Source: CAZSXS01 sp964611385 (GTDB lineage Bacteria; Bacillota; Clostridia; Lachnospirales; CAYPQA01). Taken from it: a DNA stretch of 23,682 nucleotides. This document shows positions 15,312 through 22,238 of this stretch, one piece after another. Within the stretch, counting starts at the first letter, position 1; every line of letters starts with the position of its first letter. The translations under genes were made by a program, and so were the position numbers. The notes under the pieces are model-generated. The model saw only the letters and a program-made list of their open reading frames with translations, did no database searches and was not told where the DNA came from. The stretch is from NCBI GenBank assembly GCA_964611385.1, contig CAZSXS010000058.1, positions 1 to 23,682 of the forward strand. The letters are read 5' to 3'.

Positions 15312-16526
15312 ATGCAAGGCCAACTGCAGATCAGCGTGTATGAACGAAATGAGGGCAAACCCTGCCCGAACGCAAGGATAAGAGTAATCGACAGAAAAAG
15401 TTCAAAAGTCATAGAAGAATTGATAACCAGTGATGTAGGACAGACGGAGATCATTAATGTAGATGCACCGCCAAAGGAATTAACCTTGGCACCAGAACAA
15501 GAGGAACAGCCTTACAGCGAGGTCAATATACAGGTAGAGGCTTTGGGCTTTGAACCCATGGTCATAGAGGGGGCACAGATCATAGCCGACTCCCTGGCGC
15601 TTCAAAACGTGGATTTACGAAGAACAGGAAACCCGGAAGTCATTTTGGTTCCGGCTCATACCCTTTGGGGCTTGTTTCCACCAAAAATCCCAGAAGAGCC
15701 CATAAAGCCCTTGCCACCTCCCAGTGGCTTCGTCGTGCTTGACAAACCTGTCATCCCGGAAACCATTGTTGTTCATGATGGCGTACCGGATAATACAAGC
15801 TCTAAAAATTACTATGTCCCCTTTAAGGACTATGTTAAAAATGTAGCCTCCTGTGAGATATACTCGACCTGGCCCGAGGCAACCATCCGCTCCAATGTTT
15901 TGGCCATCCTGTCCTTTACCTTAAATCGGGTTTTTACCGAGTGGTATCGGAATAAGGGGAAGAATTTTACCATTACCAACTCAACCGCCTACGACCACGC
16001 CTTCATCTATGGTCGCAATATTTTTGCCGAAATCTCAAGAATCGTGGATGATATCTTTAACACCTATATCACGAAGCCCGACATTCGGCAGCCTTTGTTT
16101 ACCCAATACTGCGATGGAAAGCGAACCACCTGTCCCAACTGGCTGTCTCAGTGGGGTTCAAAGGACTTGGGGGATAAAGGTTTGTCCGATATAGATATAT
16201 TGAAGACCTATTACGGGCCGGAGATTTACCTGAGCCAGGCCGAAAAGGTTATGGGTGTCCCTTCCTCCTTTCCTGGAACCCCCTTAACTGTAGGCTCCAG
16301 CGGCAAGGATGTTACTACTATTCAAAAGCAGTTGAATGTCATCGCTAAAAATTATCCGGCCATTCCAAAGTTGATAGAGGACGGACGCTTCGGTGACAGA
16401 ACCTTGGAGGCGGTTAAAGTTTTTCAGGGCATATTCAAGATCCCTCAATCCGGCATTGTAGACTTTGCGACTTGGTATAAGATTTCCGATGTCTATGTCG
16501 CTGTAGCAAAATTAGCAACTTTATAA
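15312..16526 (+). CDS. sleC: Spore cortex-lytic enzyme SleC-like
   Basis: SleC hydrolyses the cortex peptidoglycan during germination in clostridia, and is activated by Csp proteases that remove an N-terminal pro-part. The 404 residues show the order known for SleC. First comes a beta-rich N-terminal part (1-104) with VYERNEGKPCPNARIRVIDR, of the carboxypeptidase-regulatory-like type. The central catalytic domain (about 168-300) has FKDYVKNVASCEIYSTWPEA, NRVFTEWYRNKG and QPLFTQYCDGK. The C-terminal peptidoglycan-binding domain (about 325-395) has GSSGKDVTTIQKQLN and DGRFGDRTLEAVKVFQ. Start 15312 has AAAGGGGG upstream; the longer frame start at 15282 lacks one. No Csp genes are in the window, so it may be SleC itself or a paralogue. 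Confidence 0.85.
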   Translation: MQGQLQISVYERNEGKPCPNARIRVIDRKSSKVIEELITSDVGQTEIINVDAPPKELTLAPEQEEQPYSEVNIQVEALGFEPMVIEGAQIIADSLALQNVDLRRTGNPEVILVPAHTLWGLFPPKIPEEPIKPLPPPSGFVVLDKPVIPETIVVHDGVPDNTSSKNYYVPFKDYVKNVASCEIYSTWPEATIRSNVLAILSFTLNRVFTEWYRNKGKNFTITNSTAYDHAFIYGRNIFAEISRIVDDIFNTYITKPDIRQPLFTQYCDGKRTTCPNWLSQWGSKDLGDKGLSDIDILKTYYGPEIYLSQAEKVMGVPSSFPGTPLTVGSSGKDVTTIQKQLNVIAKNYPAIPKLIEDGRFGDRTLEAVKVFQGIFKIPQSGIVDFATWYKISDVYVAVAKLATL

Positions 16527-16531
16527 ACACA

Positions 16532-16574
16532 ACAAAACAGGCTAAGCGAATGAACGCTTGCCTGTTTTGTTTTT
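16532..16574 (+). terminator. Terminator of sleC
   Basis: Stem ACAAAACAGGCTAAGCG / CGCTTGCCTGTTTTGT with one bulged base and loop AATGAA, running into Ts at 16570-16574. Confidence 0.85.
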
Positions 16575-16620
16575 CAACGGCCTATTTTTTTCGTCAGACT
16601 ATTTTCTCATCATTCTATGC

Positions 16621-16725
16621 TATACTCAGACTCTTAAACATTTACCACGCCGCCATCATTCAACCCGGATCAATTCTATTGTTTTGGGCGGCGGCTTTGC
16701 AAAGGTGAACGTGACTGAGTGTATA
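16621..16725 (-). mobile_element. MITE-like element, copy 2 (inverted)
   Basis: A 105-bp copy of the element at 5599-5700, in reverse orientation. The TATACTCAG end is at 16621 and the other end carries two extra bases (GACTGAGTGTATA). Inner GCCGCC stem and CAAT/ATTG hairpin are kept. It lies between the terminators of sleC and of the Cys-rich gene, so it breaks no gene. Confidence 0.8.
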
Positions 16726-16770
16726 AGAACGAATGCCTAGCGTAAAATTGTGCTTCTTTCCCTTATTCAA

Positions 16771-16802
16771 TTAAAAAAGGGGCTGTATCAATACAGCCCC
16801 TT
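16771..16802 (-). terminator. Terminator of the Cys-rich gene
   Basis: On the minus strand, stem AAGGGGCTGTAT / ATACAGCCCCTT with a two-base loop (16777-16802), then TTTTTT at 16776-16771. A 12-bp perfect stem. Confidence 0.85.
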
Positions 16803-16835
16803 CCTTTCTTGAACCAGTAGCCTTTATTTCATCGC

Positions 16836-17231
16836 TTAGATAGCGTTATGCGTAAAGCTTACAATCTTGCAAAGAGGAATTTCTGTTACGGAACCAAGCC
16901 AGTTAGAGCCAAAACCGAGGGTAGTGGTTTGATTAATCGTGTTAAATCCGCCACCTCCGCAGCAACAGCCACAGTTGGAACCTAAACCATAGCTATTAGA
17001 AAAGCCAGTGTTACCATAGCCAAACGGACTAAACACTTCGTTACAGCTGCTACCTACTGGGCAGCAAGGAGCTGCGCCGATGCAAGTAATAAGCTTAACG
17101 GTTCCGTTACAGATGCCGGCTAATACGCCTGAAAATCCACTGCCTGACAGGCCGCCGCTTTCGGTAAAAATCGTTACTGTTTGACCAATATATCTGTAAA
17201 GTTCTTCATAGTTGATGTTGAATTCTGCCAT
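16836..17231 (-). CDS. Cys/Gly-rich small protein, probable spore-surface protein
   Basis: Not a gene I can name. The 131 residues have three parts. Residues 1-55 (NYEELYRYIGQTVTIFTESG, then GFSGVLAGICNGTVKLITCIG) look like the strands of a small beta-barrel of the Sm/Hfq-like kind. A Cys/Gly/Ser/Asn-rich loop (56-110) holds a GCCCGGGG cluster. Residues 111-131 (LGSVTEIPLCKIVSFTHNAI) would supply the last strands. There are ten Cys (41, 50, 56, 57, 63, 87, 89, 90, 91, 121). AAGGAGAG precedes the ATG. A near-perfect sigma-K-type promoter lies upstream, and its neighbours are sleC and spoIIP, so a cross-linked coat or exosporium part is the best guess. That role is inference. Confidence 0.85.
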   Translation of the reverse strand: MAEFNINYEELYRYIGQTVTIFTESGGLSGSGFSGVLAGICNGTVKLITCIGAAPCCPVGSSCNEVFSPFGYGNTGFSNSYGLGSNCGCCCGGGGFNTINQTTTLGFGSNWLGSVTEIPLCKIVSFTHNAI

Positions 17232-17263
17232 TTGATTTCTCTCCTTTCTTGTTTGCTCATTAC

Positions 17264-17290
17264 TATACTATGATAGTCGTCCAAATTGGT
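17264..17290 (-). promoter_or_regulatory. Sigma-K-type (late mother-cell) promoter
   Basis: On the minus strand AC (17290-17289), 16 bases, then CATAGTATA (17272-17264), matching the sigma-K pattern AC-N16/17-CATA-N3-TA. The start would fall about 27 bases before the ATG of the Cys-rich gene. Confidence 0.6.
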
Positions 17291-17380
17291 TCCTAAAATA
17301 AAAATAAATTTTAGACGGGCTGCATATACATGAATACAGTATTGCGTTTGGAAAGAAATCAGCATGGTTATTCTAGAAGC

Positions 17381-17483
17381 TATTCTCAGTCACGTTCAGC
17401 TTTGTAAAGCCGCCGCCCAAAACAATAGAATTGATCCGGGTTGAATGATGGTGGCTTGGTAAATGTTTAAGAGACTGAGTATA
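17381..17483 (+). mobile_element. MITE-like element, copy 3
   Basis: A 103-bp copy in the same orientation as 5599-5700 and opposite to 16621-16725, differing from copy 1 at only a few positions (for example TATTCTC for TATACTC, GTGGCTT for GCGGCTT, AAGAGAC for AACAGAC). The GTGGC change weakens its inner stem by one pair. It lies 35 bases before the start of spoIIP, in its promoter region. Confidence 0.8.
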
Positions 17484-17518
17484 GCCAGATGCAGTTAAAG
17501 CTTGCGATGGAGGTTACT

Positions 17519-18850
17519 ATGAGAAAAAAGAATAATAAGTACATGAGCATATTGGGACTTGCAGCGGAAGGTATCCTACTGTCAGTTGTATTATTCATTT
17601 TCTTGTTGATTCGAAACGCGGATCTGAATCGGCTTTTGCTTTCAGAGGCTTTACCCGGATTCTCTGCAGAGCTTAGGATTTTTGAGCCCAATAGGCAAGC
17701 CACCATGAAAGTAGACAACCCAAACCAAACCAAGTCCAAGGACGGGGTTTCAGCCAGCCCAAATCCAAAAAACAGTTCAGATGCCGCCAGTGGCAATCAA
17801 CAAGTCAACCCAGATCCAAGCTCCAAACAACAAGCCAACTCAAGCTCAATCCTTTCTGCGCAGCCAGGCGAAACAAACAATACAACAAATACAGGCAATA
17901 CAAGCACACAACTCCCCAATAGCTCTAATGCCAGTGCAAGTGCACAGCAAGGGAATGCAGAGCTGGCAAAGACAAGCAATCTAATCGGAGTAAAAGATAT
18001 TATTTTCCAACCAGAAACAGACAACAGTAATCTAAGTGAACATTTTAATGAGGAACCCTTCAATATTGAAAAGTATATGCAGGAAGGAGAGCGAGAAAAA
18101 TTAAAGGACATGAAGTTCTTGAGGGATACGATCTATGTAGTCGATAAAAAAACAGCTATGACACCAGAAATGTTTAATATTGATGCGCTTCTTTCAGAGC
18201 AGGTAAGTATCAATAAAACTGGGAATCTACCAAAGGTACTAATTTTTCATACACATGGCTATGAAGGCTATGCGGATAGTACAGGAGATGCTGACGGGAT
18301 TATGGGAATGGGAGAACTGCTTGCCCAAACCCTTACAAATAAGTATGGTCTGGTAACTCTACATGACTTGGGACGCTATGATCTGGTAGACGGGAAGGTC
18401 AATGTGAACGGAGCATATGAGCGAATGGAGCCTTCGGTTTTAAAAATCCTGGAAGCAAATCCAAGCATTGAATTTCTGATTGATCTACACAGGGACGGGG
18501 TAGCAGATAATACCCATCTGGTAACCAAACTGAACGGCATGAATACCGCACAGATTATGTTTGTCAATGGTTTAAGTCTTTTGAATGAAAATGGGGTACT
18601 AAGACCCATCAAAAGCCTAGAAAATCCCAATATTAACTCAAATCTTGCACTCAGCTTAAACATGAAAATGGTGGCCGATGGCCTTTACCCGGGTTTTAGC
18701 CGGAAAATTTACTTAAATGCCTATCGATATAGCCTTCATTTAATGCCAAAGTCCTTGCTTATTGAACTGGGTGCCCAAACCAATACGGTACAGGAAGCAA
18801 AAAATGCAGTCGAACCCTTGGCAAGGGTTATTGCTGAAGTTGTGCAGTAG
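17519..18850 (+). CDS. spoIIP: Stage II sporulation protein P
   Basis: SpoIIP is a mother-cell peptidoglycan hydrolase (amidase and endopeptidase) that acts with SpoIID/SpoIIM during engulfment. The 443 residues give a basic N-terminus, one membrane span (about 10-31), a long Ser/Asn/Gln/Thr-rich linker (about 66-150), and a catalytic domain with LIFHTHGYEGY (His 244, 246), IDLHRDGVADN (His 324) and SLLIELGAQTNT (Glu 416). These are the likely zinc ligands and catalytic Glu. YPGFSRKIYLNAYRYSLHLMP is a family hallmark. The start is ATG 17519 with GGAGG 5 bases before it; an ATG 30 bases upstream lacks a site. The linker is longer and more polar than usual. A copy of the MITE-like element lies in its upstream region. 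Confidence 0.9.
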   Translation: MRKKNNKYMSILGLAAEGILLSVVLFIFLLIRNADLNRLLLSEALPGFSAELRIFEPNRQATMKVDNPNQTKSKDGVSASPNPKNSSDAASGNQQVNPDPSSKQQANSSSILSAQPGETNNTTNTGNTSTQLPNSSNASASAQQGNAELAKTSNLIGVKDIIFQPETDNSNLSEHFNEEPFNIEKYMQEGEREKLKDMKFLRDTIYVVDKKTAMTPEMFNIDALLSEQVSINKTGNLPKVLIFHTHGYEGYADSTGDADGIMGMGELLAQTLTNKYGLVTLHDLGRYDLVDGKVNVNGAYERMEPSVLKILEANPSIEFLIDLHRDGVADNTHLVTKLNGMNTAQIMFVNGLSLLNENGVLRPIKSLENPNINSNLALSLNMKMVADGLYPGFSRKIYLNAYRYSLHLMPKSLLIELGAQTNTVQEAKNAVEPLARVIAEVVQ

Positions 18851-18866
18851 AATTTACCATAATCCT

Positions 18867-19127
18867 TCATTCATCGTTGTAGGGCGAATCGTCCTCAAAG
18901 CTGACTTCATTTAACTCCGGAAAATCCAAAAATTCTGCCAAGGTCATATTCAGTCCTAAGGCAATATGATGCAGTGTTTTCACCCTTGGGTTCTTGGTTA
19001 CCCCCCTTACGATGTTATCAATGGTTGATTGATTTAAACCACACATAAAGGCAAGCTTGTTAAAAGTAAGATTTCTTTTTTTGCAAAGTGTAGTAATACG
19101 GAATACTATGATGTCTGAATAAGCCAT
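18867..19127 (-). CDS. XRE-family transcriptional regulator
   Basis: An 86-residue protein with one Cro/C1-type helix-turn-helix: RITTLCKKRNLTFNKLAFMC, then LNQSTIDNIVRGVTKNPRVKTLHHIALGLNMTLAEFLDFPEL, with an acidic tail (EVSFEDDSPYNDE). The PRVKTLHHIALGLNMTLAEF segment is typical of small clostridial regulators. AGGAGG lies 6 bases before the ATG. It converges on spoIIP with only 16 bases between the stops. Its targets are unknown. Confidence 0.88.
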   Translation of the reverse strand: MAYSDIIVFRITTLCKKRNLTFNKLAFMCGLNQSTIDNIVRGVTKNPRVKTLHHIALGLNMTLAEFLDFPELNEVSFEDDSPYNDE

Positions 19128-19389
19128 AAAAACCTCCTGTTTACAAGTTATGTCTACAATTTTAGTCTTTAGGTCCAGCTTAATGATTTCTTGTGCGAAC
19201 GAATACTTGATCCCGTTAAACTTACATAGTCACCATGAAAATAGAACATTTGGGAGACTGCGTAAAAGAGGTCAGTTTTGTGAATAGTAGAGAGACTGAG
19301 TATGGTTTACACGAAAATAATATACATTTTGTAGACCTAAGCCTACTGGAGTATATCACTTTACAAGTAATATTTAACCCGAATGTGGG
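19128..19389. other. Intergenic region upstream of the second XRE gene
   Basis: No firm gene. An open frame at 19235-19393 (52 codons, ATG start) lacks a ribosome binding site and overlaps the next promoter, so I regard it as unlikely. An 8-base inverted pair GTCTACAA / TTGTAGAC lies near 19151 and 19332. A short match to the end of the MITE-like element is at 19291-19303. Confidence 0.4.
19291..19303 (+). mobile_element. Possible MITE-like end remnant
   Basis: AGAGACTGAGTAT equals the right end of copy 3, but the preceding bases match only loosely (GTGAATAGTAG against GTAAATGTTTA). This may be an eroded fourth copy or chance. Confidence 0.35.
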
Positions 19390-19418
19390 TTGACGAATGA
19401 AAACCTAGGTGGTATAGT
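19390..19418 (+). promoter_or_regulatory. Sigma-A promoter of the Spo0A-C-like gene
   Basis: TTGACG at 19390-19395, a 17-base spacer, TATAGT at 19413-19418. The start near 19425 leaves a ~32-base leader with GGAGGT. Confidence 0.65.
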
Positions 19419-19456
19419 AAAGACCTTACCCATATACAGGTTATCATGGAGGTACA

Positions 19457-19711
19457 ATGATTACTTTTGATGAAATCGTTAAGAGGCTTGCAGAAAAAGA
19501 AGGGATTCAAAAAAACATAGTAATTGAAGAAATGATGCAAGCGATTCTAGCCGGTTTTCAGAATGAAGACCCGGCCGTGCAAGCACAATGGAAGAAGCTT
19601 TTTCCCGATGGGGACTGCCCTACTCCTGAGAAATTTATTGAAACCATGGCAAGGGAAGTCGTAAAAGAGGAAAAGATCATAAAGGAGGATCAGCTCAGGC
19701 AAAGAGGATAG
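19457..19711 (+). CDS. Small Spo0A C-terminal-domain-like protein
   Basis: An 84-residue, mostly helical and acidic protein. The pattern IVKRLAEKEGIQKNIVIEEM, then NEDPAVQAQWKKLFPDGDCP and TPEKFIETMAREV, is like a set of short clostridial proteins that databases label as Spo0A C-terminal-domain-like. It lacks the receiver domain of true Spo0A, so it cannot act as a phosphorylation-controlled switch. ATG follows GGAGGT by 6 bases, and a promoter and a terminator frame it as a single gene. Whether it binds DNA is not known. The family call rests on remembered sequence patterns and should be taken as moderate. Confidence 0.7.
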   Translation: MITFDEIVKRLAEKEGIQKNIVIEEMMQAILAGFQNEDPAVQAQWKKLFPDGDCPTPEKFIETMAREVVKEEKIIKEDQLRQRG

Positions 19712-19753
19712 GCTTGGGCAAGAGAATCTGAATAACCATGTTAAAATGAGTAA

Positions 19754-19784
19754 ATAGAGTGTGACATAGTCACACTCTATTTTT
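19754..19784 (+). terminator. Terminator of the Spo0A-C-like gene
   Basis: Perfect 12-bp stem ATAGAGTGTGAC / GTCACACTCTAT with a three-base loop, then TTTT at 19781-19784. Confidence 0.9.
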
Positions 19785-19927
19785 GTTTTGAAACCTTTCA
19801 GCCTTTTCCTCACTAAAATCAGTATTGGTTCTATTATCTTGAAAACCCTTAGCGTTGTCAAGATTACAGATTGTATAGCCATATATCAAGTTGACCAATT
19901 TTAGTGCCGTTAAAGCGAAGTCGCTTC

Positions 19928-19956
19928 TTGCATTCTTAATTTTTTTGTTGTATGAT
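19928..19956 (+). promoter_or_regulatory. Sigma-A promoter of the wecA/tagO-like gene
   Basis: TTGCAT at 19928-19933, a 17-base spacer, TATGAT at 19951-19956. A small palindrome AAGCGA-AG-TCGCTT lies just upstream. The start near 19963 gives a ~44-base leader. Confidence 0.6.
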
Positions 19957-20006
19957 GGGGCGAAGCTACGATTTTGAAAAATACTTAATGACAAACGGAG
20001 GATAGT

Positions 20007-20957
20007 ATGAATTTTTTTGTCGCATGTTTTGTCAGCTTCCTAATCAGTCTGATCACGGTTCCTTTGATTGGCAAGTTTGCCCTCAAGATCGGATTTGTGG
20101 ATCGCCCTACCAAAAGGAAATCCCATGACAGGCCCATCCCTATGCTGGTCAGTGTGGGTATTTTTGTTGCTTTTTTTATACCCTACTTCATTTTTAACAG
20201 CCACTTGAACCAGAAAGACTGGGTGGTCTTCTTTTCTGCTTTTGTTATTCTGATCATCGGGATTGTTGACGACTGGTTTAAAACAAAGTCCATAGAATTT
20301 TCTCCCTTACCACGGATTTTGTCTTATGTTATCTGTTCGGTGCTGGTATATCTCAGTGGGATTAAATTCGTCGGAATGAATCTTTTTTGGACGGATAGCT
20401 TTGTTGTCTTTCCAGTCGTTTTGCAATTTGCTTTGACCGTGCTTTGGATCACTGGTGTGACCATCATTATTAACTGGATGGACGGTTTGGACGGGCTTGC
20501 GGGTGGAATTTCTGTTATAGCTGCCACTACCTTTTTTATTGTTGCTGTTGTCAAGGATCAGTTGGACTCAGCTTATATGTCTATCATTTTAGTGGGAGCT
20601 ATTTTAGGCTATCTGCGATACAACTACCCTCCTGCTAAGGTTTATATGGCAGATTCGGGAGCTACCTTTATTGGCTTTATGTTAGCTGTGATTTCCCTGG
20701 ACGGCGCTTTTAAGCAGGCCACCGCTTTTTCCGTCTGCATTCCATTGCTGGCGCTTGGGGTTCCAATTTTTGATAATCTTCGGGTAGTTGTAAAGCGGAT
20801 TCTGGACGGTAGAAAGATTTATGAAGCAGACAAGACGCAGATTCATCATCAGCTCATTAACGCTGGCCTTAATGTCAAACAGGCTACTACCTTCATTTTT
20901 TTGACCAGCTTATGTTTAAATTTGGTTTCAATTATTATTTTAATTTTAAAGATATAG
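20007..20957 (+). CDS. tagO: UDP-GlcNAc:undecaprenyl-phosphate GlcNAc-1-phosphate transferase (WecA/TagO type)
   Basis: It begins synthesis of cell-wall glycopolymers (teichoic acid or other polysaccharides) by loading GlcNAc-1-phosphate onto undecaprenyl phosphate at the membrane. The 316 residues have about ten spans and the motifs of the MraY/WecA family: VDRPTKRKSHDRPIP (31-45), GIVDDW with Asp 88-89, NWMDGLDGLAGG (156-167), ADSGATFIGF (215-224), and the His motif QIHHQL (278-283). No MraY-specific pattern is seen, so WecA/TagO is preferred. GGAGG lies before the ATG. The UroD-like gene follows after 10 bases, probably on the same message. Confidence 0.9.
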   Translation: MNFFVACFVSFLISLITVPLIGKFALKIGFVDRPTKRKSHDRPIPMLVSVGIFVAFFIPYFIFNSHLNQKDWVVFFSAFVILIIGIVDDWFKTKSIEFSPLPRILSYVICSVLVYLSGIKFVGMNLFWTDSFVVFPVVLQFALTVLWITGVTIIINWMDGLDGLAGGISVIAATTFFIVAVVKDQLDSAYMSIILVGAILGYLRYNYPPAKVYMADSGATFIGFMLAVISLDGAFKQATAFSVCIPLLALGVPIFDNLRVVVKRILDGRKIYEADKTQIHHQLINAGLNVKQATTFIFLTSLCLNLVSIIILILKI

Positions 20958-20967
20958 GGGGAATTGT

Positions 20968-21984
20968 ATGACAGCAAGAGAAAGAGTAATCCGAGTGTTA
21001 AAGCATGAGGCAGTGGATCGGTTTCCGAATGATTTGTGGGCCTTGCCCGGTATCCGACTCTTTCACGAGGACAAATATCAGCAGCTGCGGGCCTCGTTTG
21101 AATGGGACATGACTGGGGCTCCAGTTCAATATGGGGTCAGTCCCTATGCGAAGGGAACACCTGACCGTATAGGCTCTTATGTTGACGAATTTGGTAGTGT
21201 TCGGTACGTGGCTCAGGATGGGCTATTCGGAGAAATCAAAGAGCCCGTGATTTCCGACTGGAGCAAGTTGGACAAATATCAAATGCCTTGGAATATCATT
21301 CAAGATGCAGATTATTCCCAGGTAAACAAATTCTGTGAACAGACGGATCAATTTGTATTAAACGGTTCCATGGTCAATCCCTTTGAACGACTTCAATACA
21401 TGCGGGGAACGGAAAACTTATTGATGGATTTGGCCTTGGGAGAAGAGAAACTATTCAAGCTGATTGATTTAATTCATGAGTTTAACTGTTTAAGCTTTCA
21501 AGCCCTTGCAAAAACAGATGTTGATGGCATATCTTTTATGGACGACTGGGGAACGCAAAAAGCCCTACTGATCTCCCCAGTCCTTTGGAGAAGCCTCTTT
21601 AAGCCCCTGTACAAGGAATATATTGACATAGCCCATGCCCAGGGAAAGTATGTTTTCTTTCATTCGGATGGGTTTATTGAGGCCATTTACGGCGACTTGG
21701 TTGAAATCGGAATTGATGCTATCAATTCCCAGCTTTTTTGCATGGATTACGTTAAGTTGATTGAGCTCTATGGCGACAAGATCACTTTCTGGGGTGAAAT
21801 CGACCGACAGTACATATTACCCTTTGGCACCATGGAGGAGGTTTACAAGGCTATTGACCATGTCTCCGCTCTGATCATAAAGAAAAATGGAAAAAGAACC
21901 GGTGCCTTTGCCCAATGTGAATGGGGACTGGATGTAGGCATTGATAAAGTTAAGGCAGTATTCCAGCGCTGGGGTGAGAAATAG
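20968..21984 (+). CDS. UroD-family protein, probable corrinoid/methyl transferase-like
   Basis: A 338-residue cytosolic TIM-barrel protein of the uroporphyrinogen decarboxylase family. It starts TARERVIRVLKHEAVDRFPN, common in methyltransferase-type members of the family (MtaA/MtbA-like), and lacks the PVW-MRQAGR segment near the N-terminus that true heme-pathway UroD needs. DGISFMDDWGTQKALLISP, FFHSDGFIEAIYGDLVEIG and FWGEIDRQYILPFGTMEEV are typical later segments; the His in FFHSDG may bind metal in such enzymes. AGGGGG overlapping the tagO stop serves as ribosome site. The pairing with a cell-wall gene is odd and may only reflect shared transcription. The substrate is unknown. Confidence 0.8.
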   Translation: MTARERVIRVLKHEAVDRFPNDLWALPGIRLFHEDKYQQLRASFEWDMTGAPVQYGVSPYAKGTPDRIGSYVDEFGSVRYVAQDGLFGEIKEPVISDWSKLDKYQMPWNIIQDADYSQVNKFCEQTDQFVLNGSMVNPFERLQYMRGTENLLMDLALGEEKLFKLIDLIHEFNCLSFQALAKTDVDGISFMDDWGTQKALLISPVLWRSLFKPLYKEYIDIAHAQGKYVFFHSDGFIEAIYGDLVEIGIDAINSQLFCMDYVKLIELYGDKITFWGEIDRQYILPFGTMEEVYKAIDHVSALIIKKNGKRTGAFAQCEWGLDVGIDKVKAVFQRWGEK

Positions 21985-22047
21985 GGATCTTTCAAAAAAG
22001 CCGGTCATTGATGTCAGTATCAATCCCAGGGAAATTTTGAAAGACCC
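21984..22047. repeat. 64-bp inverted-repeat unit behind the UroD-like gene
   Basis: GGGATCTTTCAAAA at 21984-21997 is inverted (one base shorter) as TTTTGAAAGACCC at 22035-22047. The same 13 bases TTTTGAAAGACCC occur at 626-638 in the glmM leader, and TTCAAAAAAGCCGG (21991-22004) occurs at 251-264 and inverted at 412-425. These are shared dispersed motifs. Confidence 0.55.
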
Positions 22048-22049
22048 AG

Positions 22050-22097
22050 AAAAAGAAAGGGAGCGTAAGCATTTTTGCTTACGCTCCCTTTCTTTTT
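22050..22097. terminator. Two-way terminator between the UroD-like gene and asnS
   Basis: Perfect 22-bp arms (22050-22071 and 22076-22097) around TTTT, built on AAAAAGAAAGGGAGCGTAAG, with T-rich ends on both strands. It ends the tagO-uroD unit and probably asnS. Confidence 0.9.
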
Positions 22098-22132
22098 ATT
22101 ACAAAAAACCTTACAAGTGCAGGCTTTTCGGC

Positions 22133-22184
22133 AAATTATTTCCTGGGAAATATTTCTCAAGGAATATTCCCCAAGAAATAATTT
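22133..22184. repeat. 52-bp near-perfect palindrome, dispersed motif copy B
   Basis: Two 26-base arms (22133-22158 and 22159-22184) match with only four non-Watson-Crick pairs, starting AAATTATTTC. Its left part AATTATTTCCTGGGAAATA (22134-22152) is 18/19 identical to 178-196. No T run follows, so it is probably not a terminator. Confidence 0.6.
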
Positions 22185-22238
22185 GAAAGCTCCCGCATGT
22201 TCTCAAGCACACAAGCACAAGTTTCTGAGGAGCCAGTC

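Noticed and set aside
16558..16740. 60-codon plus-strand frame across the second MITE-like copy
   Set aside because: It begins inside the sleC terminator, has no ribosome binding site, and its sequence is explained by the repeat element.
19235..19393. 52-codon small gene (MKIEHLGDCVKEVSFVN start)
   Set aside because: No ribosome binding site, no recognisable motif, and its end overlaps the -35 box of the next gene.
20968..21984. Heme-pathway uroporphyrinogen decarboxylase (HemE)
   Set aside because: The N-terminal Arg-containing substrate motif of HemE is absent and no other heme genes are present; a methyltransferase-type member fits better.
22204..22219. Tandem CAAGCACA repeat as a CRISPR or regulatory iteron
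   Set aside because: Only two 8-base units, no spacers and no further copies nearby.
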